Source: Acidobacteriota bacterium
GTDB taxonomy: Bacteria > Acidobacteriota > Terriglobia > Terriglobales > Acidobacteriaceae
Reading direction: 5' to 3'
NCBI GenBank assembly: GCA_028873155.1
Contig: JAGWML010000170.1
Span: forward strand, 1 to 6,682
Length of the DNA: 6,682 bases
Of this stretch, positions 1-6,424 are shown one piece after another (position 1 is the stretch's first letter; the number at the start of each line of letters is the position of its first letter). Below the pieces are notes generated by a model, which had not been told where the DNA came from, did no database searches, and saw nothing but the letters and a program-made list of their open reading frames with translations. The position numbers and the translations under genes are program-made.

Positions 1-522
1 ATTCCACGCAATGTCCAGATTGAGATTGACTCGGCGCGCATTGTTTCCGGCGATTCCACACACGCGGGCGACACGGTCACAGTGGAGGTCACGCTGCAGC
101 CATGGCAACAGCCCACGCGCAACGTCAGGATTCCCGTTCCGTTGCCTGCCCGTCTCGCGCCCGGCAACATCCGCCTGCTGGTGAGCGACGCTGCCACGCT
201 GGATCGCGCTCTCAATCCGCCGCAATTTGGCAGGGACGTCACGAACCTGGATATGGAGATTGCGCGTGCCCGCCAGATGCACAGAGGGGATCGCGTCTAT
301 GTAAGCGTGCTGACGCCCGAGGCTCAGGCAGAGTTGGAAGGACGCTCTTTGCCTGGCATCCCGTTGACGATGGCTAATGCGCTGGAGCCTCTGCGCGCCG
401 CTCAGGACGCCGGCTTGAATGGCGAATCGGCGATAGTCGCCGGCGAGTCTCCTGCGGGAGGAGCGCTTTCAGGCTTTCGCATCCTGACGGTCCATGTGGA
501 ACCGGGCGGCGGGTTGCACTGA
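1..522 (+). CDS. C-terminal part of an exported protein, probably SpoIVB peptidase S55-like (5' end outside window)
   Basis: The reading frame is open from the first base to a TGA at 520-522, giving 173 residues of a longer protein; a GTG at 82 is internal rather than the start. The visible part has beta-strand-like stretches around PWQQPTRNVRIPVPLPARL, then LRLLVSD-type and ALEPLRAAQD-type segments, ending in a glycine-rich tail. From memory, this resembles the C-terminal region of acidobacterial proteins whose N-terminal half carries a SpoIVB-type S55 serine peptidase domain; that domain, its catalytic residues and any signal peptide would lie to the left and cannot be seen. The family call is therefore recognition without motif proof. 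The gene reads in the same direction as the S4 gene 77 bases downstream. That it is a real gene is close to certain; its identity is moderate. Confidence 0.6.
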   Translation: MPRNVQIEIDSARIVSGDSTHAGDTVTVEVTLQPWQQPTRNVRIPVPLPARLAPGNIRLLVSDAATLDRALNPPQFGRDVTNLDMEIARARQMHRGDRVYVSVLTPEAQAELEGRSLPGIPLTMANALEPLRAAQDAGLNGESAIVAGESPAGGALSGFRILTVHVEPGGGLH

Positions 523-545
523 TCGGCAACCAGGCACGCACACCT

Positions 546-577
546 TTGACAAACGAGTTCGATGACGTGTCTATCTT
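546..577 (+). promoter_or_regulatory. Possible sigma-70-type promoter ahead of the S4 gene
   Basis: A perfect TTGACA hexamer lies at 546-551 in the 77-base spacer between the first two genes. The -10 side is poor: TCTATC (570-575) sits at 18-base spacing with three matches to TATAAT, and TATCTT (572-577) has four matches but 20-base spacing. If used, transcription would start about 15 bases before the ATG at 600 and could drive the S4, propeller and permease genes. The match rests mainly on the -35 element. Confidence 0.3.
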
Positions 578-599
578 CATTGCCTGCTGAAGGGTCCGC

Positions 600-980
600 A
601 TGAACGGCGTACGGATGGACAAGTGGCTCTGGGCCGCACGATTCTTCAAGACGCGTGCCCTCGCGGCAAAGGCCTGCGATCTGGGGCGCGTCCGAGTCGG
701 CGCAGTGGAGGCGAAGCCGGCGCGCGAAGTACGGCTGGGCGAGCTGCTGCAGATTCGCAATGAAGGCGGCGAGTTCGCGGTGGAAGTGCTGGCGCTGAGC
801 GAGATGCGCGGACCAGCGGCTGTGGCACAGACCCTTTACCGCGAAACGGAAGAAAGCAAGACGGCCCGCGCGCGGCTGGCAGAGGAGCGGAAGGCGATGC
901 AGCAGTTTGCTCCGATTCCCGAACGCCGTCCTTCAAAGCGCGACCGCCGCCGCATCATTCAATTTCGCGGCGACCACTGA
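600..980 (+). CDS. hslR: HSP15-like ribosome-associated S4-domain RNA-binding protein
   Basis: This encodes 126 residues, close to the usual length of HSP15. The S4 RNA-binding domain occupies about residues 4-65 and opens with the hallmark MDKWLWAARFFKTR (6-19), followed by the RVRVG turn (30-34). The C-terminal half matches the HSP15 pattern: RGPAAVAQTLY, a charged helix, then the basic tail ERRPSKRDRRRIIQF (108-122). In E. coli, HSP15 binds free 50S subunits that still carry a nascent chain and helps recycle them after heat shock; a similar cytoplasmic role is inferred here. The ATG at 600 has GAAGGG at 589-594, five bases upstream, which favours it over the ATG at 615. The next gene starts 54 bases downstream on the same strand. 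Confidence 0.9.
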   Translation: MNGVRMDKWLWAARFFKTRALAAKACDLGRVRVGAVEAKPAREVRLGELLQIRNEGGEFAVEVLALSEMRGPAAVAQTLYRETEESKTARARLAEERKAMQQFAPIPERRPSKRDRRRIIQFRGDH

Positions 981-1034
981 GGGCTGGACTGGAGCAACGC
1001 GGCACAGCCCAACTCTAGTAGACTCAACGGCAGA

Positions 1035-3329
1035 ATGAGTCTTTTCCACCGTCCAACCGCCCGCCGCATCTTCTCGACCGCGATCACCGCTGCCTGCGCG
1101 CTGTCCATCGTTGCGGCAGGTGTGCAGGCTTTCGCCCAGCAGACGCATCTTTGGACCCAGTCCCGCTTCGACGAGTTCTCAAAGGGCACGCCTCTTGGAG
1201 TTGCGATCGGCAGCGATGGCACGCTGCGCCAGGGCCCCGGCCTGCGCGAGACACTGACGACGCCTTCGACATTCATCTGGTCGATTGCCTTTGACAAGAG
1301 CAGCGGCGCAACCTTTCTGGGCACGGGATCGCCTGCGACGGTTCTGCGCGTCGACAAGAGCGGAAAATCCTTCACGCTCTTTGAAACAAAAGATGTGAGC
1401 GTACAGGCGCTTGCGCTGGGCCCGGATGGTTCTCTGTATGCCGCGACCCTGCCCGGCGGCAAGGTATACAAACTCAACGCCTCGGCCACGGCGAAGCTGG
1501 ATGAGTCTTCGGCGACTGTGGTCTTCGATGCAGCCACGATTCCAGAGGCTAGCAAAGTCGACGGCACGACGGTTGAGAGCAAACCTGCCGACGGAAAATC
1601 GCACTATATCTGGGCGCTGACCTTCGATCAAAAGAACCGGCTCTACATTGCAACCGGCGGGCCTGCGGCCGTGTACAGGCTGGACGGAACAACGCCAGGC
1701 GCAAAACCCGAAGAGTTCTTTCGCAGCGATGAGCAGCATATTCGCTCTCTGGCGTGGGATGCAAAAGGCAACCTGATCGCCGGTTCGGATGGAAGCGGTC
1801 TCGTCTATCGCATCAGTCCCGAAGGCAAGGGCTACGTCCTCTTTGAAGCGCCGCGGCGCGAGATTCCCTCGGTAGCCGTCGCAGCGGACGGAACCATCTA
1901 TGCTGCGAGCGTCGGCGACAAGAGCCACAATCCCCTGCCGCCACTGCCTCTGCAGGGCCTGGCCTCCATCACCATCACGGTCGTGCAGCCGGGGACCATG
2001 CAGGCCACCAACGCCAGCGCATCGGTTCCCGAGGGTACCGATATCTACGTGCTCAAGGACAACGAGGCACCGCAAAAGCTCTGGAGCGACAAAGACGATA
2101 TTGTCTACGCTCTGTCAGCTCAGCCTCAAGGCGTGGTGGCCCTCACCGGCAATCGCGGCCACATCTTTCAAATCGGGGCCGACGGTACCTATGCGGACAT
2201 TGGCCATTTAGGCGCGCAGCAAGGACTTTGCCTCACCGGAGGGCCGGATCAGGATCTGCTGATCGGCACCGGGAATACCGGCAAGCTGGCCGCGCTGGGC
2301 GCAACCAGCAAGCATGAATACGCCAGCGATGTGCTGGATGCAGGCGCAATGGCGCGGTTTGGGCGCGTAGAGATCGAGCCCGGCGCGACGGGCTATGAGA
2401 TCTGGACGCGCACCGGCAATGTGGACCAGCCCGTGCGCGGTTGGAGCGACTGGGCACTTCTCAAAGACGATACCGTGGCGTCGCCGAGCGCCCGCTTCCT
2501 GCAATGGAAGGCCGTGCTGCAATCCGGCGGAAAGCTGGGCGGAGTGGGCATCAACTATCTGCCGGTCAACTCCGCGCCCGTCGTCGATGACATTGTCGTC
2601 GCTCCCGGCGCGCGGCTCAACGCGCAGGCGCAGTCCGCCGGGCAGCAGACCGTGACCATCAACTTTCCGTCATCCGGCCAGGGCGCATCCATCTCCTATG
2701 ACGGCACCACGAGTGCTCCTCTGCAGGCGCAGAAGGACCGCACCGCCATCACGGTGCGCTGGGCCGCGCATGACGACGACGGCGACGATCTGGAGTACTC
2801 GATCTATCTGCGCGGGGATGGCGAGAGCGTGTGGCGTCTGCTCAAAAAGAACCTGACCGACAAAGCCTACAGCTTCGATGCGATTCAGATTCCCGACGGC
2901 GGTTACCAGGTGAAAGTCGTCGCCAGCGATGCGCCCTCACACAGCTTTGGCGATGCGCTCACGGGCGAAAAGGTCAGCGAGCGCTTCGAGCTCGATACAA
3001 CACCACCGGTCATCGCCGGACTGGCAGCGAGCGAAAAGACTTCGGCGTGCGAAAAAGCTCCGTGCCCCACGGTGGTCCACATCGTCTTTGAGGCCAGCGA
3101 CACGACCTCTCCAATCGCCCATGCGGAGTACTCCATCGATGCAGGGCGGTGGCAGTTCCTTGCACCGGTTGGCACGCTCTCGGATGCGAAACATGAAAGC
3201 TACGCGGCGGATCTACCGGCTTCTTCGCTGGTGGCGCAACCGGGAGAACATCTTCTGACGGTGCGCGTCTATGACCGCTACGACAATGTCGGAGTCGCCA
3301 AGACAGTGTTCACTTCCGCGGCGAAATAG
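1035..3329 (+). CDS. Secreted beta-propeller protein with C-terminal Ig/fibronectin-like domains
   Basis: This encodes 764 residues. A signal peptide is clear: basic residues at 6-11, a hydrophobic core at about 12-30 and an A-F-A site at 32-34, so the mature protein probably starts at Q35. About residues 90-420 carry repeated blade motifs of the form (L/I)YxATGxxGxVYRL near 93, 133, 201, 245, 286, 367 and 407, as in SMP-30/NHL or WD40-like propellers, with a proline-rich insertion near 292-340. Residues 426-510 form a tryptophan-containing beta domain (WSDW, LQWKA). Two Ig/FnIII-like domains follow, about 515-655 and 655-764; the first has an acidic DDDGDD run (580-585), the second a close cysteine pair (C672, C677). 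No catalytic motif is visible. The likely location is periplasmic or outer-surface. The start has no good Shine-Dalgarno. The permease gene follows 11 bases later. The function is unknown. Confidence 0.88.
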   Translation: MSLFHRPTARRIFSTAITAACALSIVAAGVQAFAQQTHLWTQSRFDEFSKGTPLGVAIGSDGTLRQGPGLRETLTTPSTFIWSIAFDKSSGATFLGTGSPATVLRVDKSGKSFTLFETKDVSVQALALGPDGSLYAATLPGGKVYKLNASATAKLDESSATVVFDAATIPEASKVDGTTVESKPADGKSHYIWALTFDQKNRLYIATGGPAAVYRLDGTTPGAKPEEFFRSDEQHIRSLAWDAKGNLIAGSDGSGLVYRISPEGKGYVLFEAPRREIPSVAVAADGTIYAASVGDKSHNPLPPLPLQGLASITITVVQPGTMQATNASASVPEGTDIYVLKDNEAPQKLWSDKDDIVYALSAQPQGVVALTGNRGHIFQIGADGTYADIGHLGAQQGLCLTGGPDQDLLIGTGNTGKLAALGATSKHEYASDVLDAGAMARFGRVEIEPGATGYEIWTRTGNVDQPVRGWSDWALLKDDTVASPSARFLQWKAVLQSGGKLGGVGINYLPVNSAPVVDDIVVAPGARLNAQAQSAGQQTVTINFPSSGQGASISYDGTTSAPLQAQKDRTAITVRWAAHDDDGDDLEYSIYLRGDGESVWRLLKKNLTDKAYSFDAIQIPDGGYQVKVVASDAPSHSFGDALTGEKVSERFELDTTPPVIAGLAASEKTSACEKAPCPTVVHIVFEASDTTSPIAHAEYSIDAGRWQFLAPVGTLSDAKHESYAADLPASSLVAQPGEHLLTVRVYDRYDNVGVAKTVFTSAAK

Positions 3330-3340
3330 GCAGCCAGGCG

Positions 3341-4627
3341 ATGCGATTTGAGCTATTTGTAGCGGCGCGGTATCTAAGAGCCAGGCGGCGGCAGGCTGTG
3401 GTGGGCATCGTCACCAGCATCTCGATTGCCGGCGTCGCGGCCGGCGTCGCCGCGCTCATCATTGCGCTCGCCATCACCAACGGCATGCGCCGCGACCTGC
3501 AGGACAAGCTGCTCGGAGCCTCTTCTGAGGTTGACCTGATGCGGACCGCCGCAGACGGCATTCGCGACTGGCGCCCGCTTGTCGATCGTCTGCGCCAGGT
3601 TCCTCACGTCACAGCTGCGTCGCCTGGTCTCTACGGACAGGTGCTTGTTTCACGCGGACCGCACGCGGGCTTTGCCCTCATCAAAGGCATCATCCCGAGC
3701 GAAGAACTGACCGTCAGCAATCTCCTGAACTCCATTTCCTCCGGGTCCGCCCATGAACTTGCTCCGGTCGACCCCGCAGTTGGGCTGCAGGTCCCTGTCC
3801 CCGACGATTCCCTGCCCCAGCCCGCCGAGACAGCCTATCCGCCACTGGTGATGGGAAGAGATCTGGCCGACCAGATTGGCGCGCAGGTCGGCGATACCGT
3901 GCTCATCACAAGCCCGCAGGGTGAACTCACCCCGCTGGGGCTGGCACCCAAGTATCAGCGCTTTCGCGTGGTCGGCATCTTCCACTCCGGCTTCTTCCAA
4001 TACGATTCCGCGATGGCATTCATGCGGCTGAGCGATGCCCAAAAACTGTTCAGCGAGCCGGACCTGCTCTCTGTGGTCAGCTTCAAGGTGGATGATATGG
4101 AGCGCGCACCGCAGATCGGCACCGCGATTGAACAGGCCGCCGGCAAAGGATTCATGACCACAAACTGGATCGAGCAGAATCGGCCGCTCTTTCGTGCGCT
4201 CAAAGAGGAGCAGGTGGTCACTTTCATCATCATCGCGCTGATCGTGATTGTGGCGGCGTTGAACATTCTCATCGCGCTCACCATGATGGTGATGGAAAAG
4301 ACCCGCGACATCGCTGTGCTCATGAGCTTTGGCGTCGAGCCCGCGCAGGTACGACGGATCTTTCTGCTGCAGGGATTTCTGATCAGCGTTGTCGGCACCG
4401 CAATTGGGGTGATCCTCGGGTACGTCGCCTCATGGGCCGGGGGGCACTATCACTTCATTCATCTGTCGGCTGAGGTGTACTCCATCGACACGCTGCCCTT
4501 TGCGCCACGGCCGCTGGACGGCCTGATTGTCTCCGCAGTGTCGATCGGAATCTCGCTGCTGGCCACGCTCTATCCGTCTTCCGCCGCCGCGCGCATCCTG
4601 CCGGCCGAGGCACTCCGCTACGAATGA
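3341..4627 (+). CDS. LolC/LolE-family ABC transporter permease (FtsX/MacB superfamily)
   Basis: This encodes 428 residues, near the size of E. coli LolC and LolE (about 400-415). The layout is typical: a basic N-terminal ARYLRARRRQ, TM1 at about 21-46, a large periplasmic domain (about 50-290), then TM2 (294-317), TM3 (342-365) and TM4 (394-412), ending in the ILPAEALRYE-type tail of FtsX-like permeases. The cytoplasmic loop after TM2 has MEKTRDIAVLMSFGV, the segment that normally contacts the ATPase. LolCDE extracts lipoproteins from the inner membrane of Gram-negative bacteria; a role in lipoprotein release is inferred from the family, and export of another substrate is possible. Whether it is LolC-like, LolE-like or a homodimeric LolF-type subunit cannot be decided by eye. 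No ATPase gene follows. The ATG is 11 bases after the propeller stop, with only a weak purine patch (CCAGG) upstream. Confidence 0.9.
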   Translation: MRFELFVAARYLRARRRQAVVGIVTSISIAGVAAGVAALIIALAITNGMRRDLQDKLLGASSEVDLMRTAADGIRDWRPLVDRLRQVPHVTAASPGLYGQVLVSRGPHAGFALIKGIIPSEELTVSNLLNSISSGSAHELAPVDPAVGLQVPVPDDSLPQPAETAYPPLVMGRDLADQIGAQVGDTVLITSPQGELTPLGLAPKYQRFRVVGIFHSGFFQYDSAMAFMRLSDAQKLFSEPDLLSVVSFKVDDMERAPQIGTAIEQAAGKGFMTTNWIEQNRPLFRALKEEQVVTFIIIALIVIVAALNILIALTMMVMEKTRDIAVLMSFGVEPAQVRRIFLLQGFLISVVGTAIGVILGYVASWAGGHYHFIHLSAEVYSIDTLPFAPRPLDGLIVSAVSIGISLLATLYPSSAAARILPAEALRYE

Positions 4628-4628
4628 G

Positions 4629-4844
4629 CTACTGCGGCGTGATGATGCCGCCCACTGGATGCCGTCGGGGCAGGACGATGCCGCGGTGATCCACCTCGGG
4701 CGCGCGCTCTGCGCCTTTCGGCAGTTCCGGCCGATCGATCAGCGCTCCGCCGCACGCCGGGCACCAGTCCGCCTGTGTCTGCGTGTCCAGTACGGCATGG
4801 CAATGGCTGCAGATGCGCTCCATGCTGCCAGTGTACCGAAGCAC
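4629..4844 (-). CDS. Small four-cysteine zinc-ribbon protein
   Basis: A GTG start at 4844 gives 71 residues. The sequence TAAGGAACGAG before it contains the stop of the flavoprotein gene (4853-4855) and an AAGGA Shine-Dalgarno five bases upstream, so translation is probably coupled. The ATG at 4823 (64 residues) is the alternative and begins right at MERICSHC but has no Shine-Dalgarno. Counting from that ATG, the cysteines are C5, C8, C21 and C24 (CSHC and CPACGG), a classic zinc-ribbon knuckle pair; a rubredoxin-like iron site is less likely because the spacing is short. The proline- and arginine-rich tail ends in GGIITPQ. There is no signal peptide or membrane segment. The function is unknown: nucleic-acid binding, protein binding or a metal/redox role are all open. 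The stop codon lies one base from that of the convergent permease gene. Confidence 0.75.
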   Translation of the reverse strand: MLRYTGSMERICSHCHAVLDTQTQADWCPACGGALIDRPELPKGAERAPEVDHRGIVLPRRHPVGGIITPQ

Positions 4845-4852
4845 CTCGTTCC

Positions 4853-5380
4853 TTATGCAGCCGATTTGATTTGCAGCGCGACGGATCGCGCCCATGCTCG
4901 AATCTCTACCCAATCGCGAATGTCCGTGACAGGCATCTTGTCGAGCGCCGGAAGCGGCAGACGAGTCAGCAAGTTGAACGGCTTGGGCATACGGCGAACG
5001 TCGAACCGCCCGCCCAGGACGTGCACCTCGGCGGGTTGCAGCCAGTCATACCGCTCCAGTTGCCTGGCCGCCTGGCGTCTTGCCGCCTCGAAGTCGGCAG
5101 GAACAGTCCGCGTGGGACCAAGAATGAAGAGCCAGGGCCGCAGTCGTCGAAGGCCTTCGCCGTGCAGAGCCATGAATTGGTGGAACTCCTTCGGGAGCCG
5201 CCCGATGTAGAGTGGCGCGCCAAGAATCAGAAATGATCTGCCCGTGAGCGACTCCACCGCGTGCATGGGGAGCACCTCTGGTGCGAGGCCCTCACTCTGG
5301 AGCGTCGCTCCAACGGCCTCAGCAACCTCTCCGGTTGATCCGCTCCGCGTTGCATAGGAAACGAGAACTGGGGCTGTCAT
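4853..5380 (-). CDS. Flavodoxin-domain protein, Flavodoxin_5/HemG-like
   Basis: This encodes 175 residues, about the size of E. coli HemG (181). The N-terminus is a flavodoxin fold: a beta strand, then the FMN phosphate loop SYATRSGSTGEVAEAV (residues 8-23, with T11, S13, S15, T16). GAPLYIGRLPKEFHQF (54-69) matches the second FMN-contacting region of the HemG group. The back half, with LGGRFDVRRMPKPFNLLTR (122-140) and a TDIRDWVEIRAWA-type C-terminal helix, also aligns with HemG. HemG uses FMN to oxidise protoporphyrinogen IX with menaquinone as acceptor. No heme genes are nearby, so I assign the fold but not that reaction. The ATG at 5380 is preceded by TGGAGGAA (5385-5392); the in-frame ATG at 5404 lies upstream of this Shine-Dalgarno and is rejected. 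No signal peptide. It is followed by the zinc-ribbon gene. Confidence 0.85.
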   Translation of the reverse strand: MTAPVLVSYATRSGSTGEVAEAVGATLQSEGLAPEVLPMHAVESLTGRSFLILGAPLYIGRLPKEFHQFMALHGEGLRRLRPWLFILGPTRTVPADFEAARRQAARQLERYDWLQPAEVHVLGGRFDVRRMPKPFNLLTRLPLPALDKMPVTDIRDWVEIRAWARSVALQIKSAA

Positions 5381-5384
5381 TGCA

Positions 5385-5392
5385 TTCCTCCA
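5385..5392 (-). promoter_or_regulatory. Strong Shine-Dalgarno of the flavoprotein gene
   Basis: On the minus strand TGGAGGAA lies four bases before the ATG at 5380. It sits inside the longer open frame that begins at 5404, so it fixes the start at 5380. Confidence 0.7.
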
Positions 5393-5505
5393 ACGATTCC
5401 CCATTGTTCATCCATCCCATGAGTCGCGGTATGCCGTCCGTCACACCGTGCTGTGCGGCGTCGCACGTTTCGGCCGGACATTCGGGTCTTCCAGCCCCCG
5501 GTCGG

Positions 5506-5511
5506 TAAACT
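5506..5511 (+). promoter_or_regulatory. TAAACT -10-like element directly before the HAD gene
   Basis: TAAACT fits the TANNNT -10 pattern and ends six bases before the ATG at 5518, the spacing expected if transcription starts at the A of the start codon. No good -35 hexamer is found 16-19 bases upstream (the best is TTCGGG at 5481). It is a candidate only. Confidence 0.3.
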
Positions 5512-5517
5512 GGAAGA

Positions 5518-6405
5518 ATGCATCCTCCCGCCCGGCTGGTCGCCATTGACATGGACGGCACACTGCTGCCCACCTTTTCTCAACAGATCAGCAAGCGAAA
5601 CGCGCAAGCCCTGAAAGCAGCGCAGCAGGCCGGAATTGTGGTGGCCATTGCCACTGGCCGCAGACAGGCCTACACTGCGCCCATCCTGGAAGGCCTTGAC
5701 CTGCGAGCGGATATGCCGCTGATTACGTCCAATGGAGCAGTGACGCGCACACTCGCAGGCGACCGGCTCGATCGCCAGTTTCTGCCCGCGAACGTGGCGC
5801 GCGCGCTGTGCGGCATTCTTCGGCCCTTTGGCGCACTGGTGTTTACATTCGATCGCGAAGAACCGGGCGAGCTGGTGCTCGAGGATCTGGAGCAGACGCA
5901 TGGACGAATCGCAGTGTGGGTCGAAACGAATCGGAAATCCATTCAGGTGGTGAAGCCATTGGAAGATGCGCTAGTCGACGGCAACGACCCGATTCAGGGC
6001 ATGGTGGCCGGAGGCATGAACAAGATGCGTCATGCGGAAAAGGCGCTCAAGGAAAGTCCGCTGCATGCTGTCTGCGGCTGCATCCGTACCGAATATCCGC
6101 GCCGCGATCTCGCGATTCTGGACCTGCTGCCGCACGGGGTTTCAAAAGGCTCCGCACTGCAGCGGCTGGTTGCCCGGCTCGGCATCGACCGCAAAGAGAC
6201 CATGGCCATCGGCGACAACTGGAACGACGTCGATATGCTGGAATGGGCGGGCCAGAGCGTGGTGATGGGGAATGCGGCAGTCGAGTTACGCACCATGGCG
6301 AAGGTGAAGGGCTGGAAACAGGCGCCGGCAAACGACGAAGATGGCGTCGCGGTTGTGCTCGAAAGGTTGCTGGCGCGTCAACAAGCTGCAGGCGTTCGAG
6401 CCTGA
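5518..6405 (+). CDS. Cof-type HAD-superfamily phosphatase (class IIB cap)
   Basis: This encodes 295 residues, normal for the Cof/YidA/YbiV group. All HAD motifs are present: motif I DMDGT with nucleophile D11 and acid/base D13; motif II around IATGRR with T46; the Cof-type TSNGA at 70-74; motif III K210 in VSKGSAL; and motif IV GDNWND (232-237) with D233 and D237 for Mg2+. The cap lies between motifs II and III, about residues 80-200. The family dephosphorylates small phosphometabolites such as sugar phosphates, FMN or pyridoxal phosphate in the cytoplasm; the substrate here cannot be told. The ATG at 5518 must be the start or nearly so, because the next ATG (5551) would remove D11. GGAAG abuts the ATG, too close for a normal Shine-Dalgarno. 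The next gene begins 19 bases after the stop. Confidence 0.92.
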   Translation: MHPPARLVAIDMDGTLLPTFSQQISKRNAQALKAAQQAGIVVAIATGRRQAYTAPILEGLDLRADMPLITSNGAVTRTLAGDRLDRQFLPANVARALCGILRPFGALVFTFDREEPGELVLEDLEQTHGRIAVWVETNRKSIQVVKPLEDALVDGNDPIQGMVAGGMNKMRHAEKALKESPLHAVCGCIRTEYPRRDLAILDLLPHGVSKGSALQRLVARLGIDRKETMAIGDNWNDVDMLEWAGQSVVMGNAAVELRTMAKVKGWKQAPANDEDGVAVVLERLLARQQAAGVRA

Positions 6406-6424
6406 TTGCATGGGAGGGACAGGT

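Larger units (their letters stand above)
5381..5517. other. Divergent intergenic spacer between the flavoprotein and HAD genes
   Basis: This 137-base spacer must hold the promoters of both divergent genes. Apart from the flavoprotein Shine-Dalgarno at its left end and a TAAACT hexamer at 5506-5511 near its right end, I see no convincing -35/-10 pair, strong inverted repeat or known riboswitch pattern. No plausible gene lies in it. Confidence 0.5.

Noticed and set aside
981..1010. GGGCTG...CAGCCC inverted repeat between the S4 and propeller genes
   Set aside because: The stem has only six pairs with an 18-base loop and no following T tract, so it is not a credible terminator; repeats of this size are expected by chance in GC-rich DNA.
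1179..2075. 298-residue open frame on the minus strand
   Set aside because: It lies wholly antisense to the propeller gene, whose signal peptide and repeated blade motifs are convincing. The antisense product is arginine- and cysteine-rich with no recognisable motif, as expected of a GC-rich shadow frame.
4527..5210. 227-residue open frame on the plus strand bridging the permease end and the minus-strand genes
   Set aside because: Its product is rich in Arg, Ser and Ala without motifs, and it overlaps the permease C-terminus and the better-supported zinc-ribbon and flavoprotein genes on the other strand.
4853..5404. Longer version of the flavoprotein gene starting at ATG 5404
   Set aside because: The strong TGGAGGAA Shine-Dalgarno lies downstream of that ATG, and the flavodoxin fold begins directly at the ATG 5380 product.
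5377..5901. 174-residue minus-strand frame over the divergent spacer and the HAD 5' end
   Set aside because: It is antisense to the HAD motif I and II region, has no recognisable domain and would overlap the start of the flavoprotein gene.
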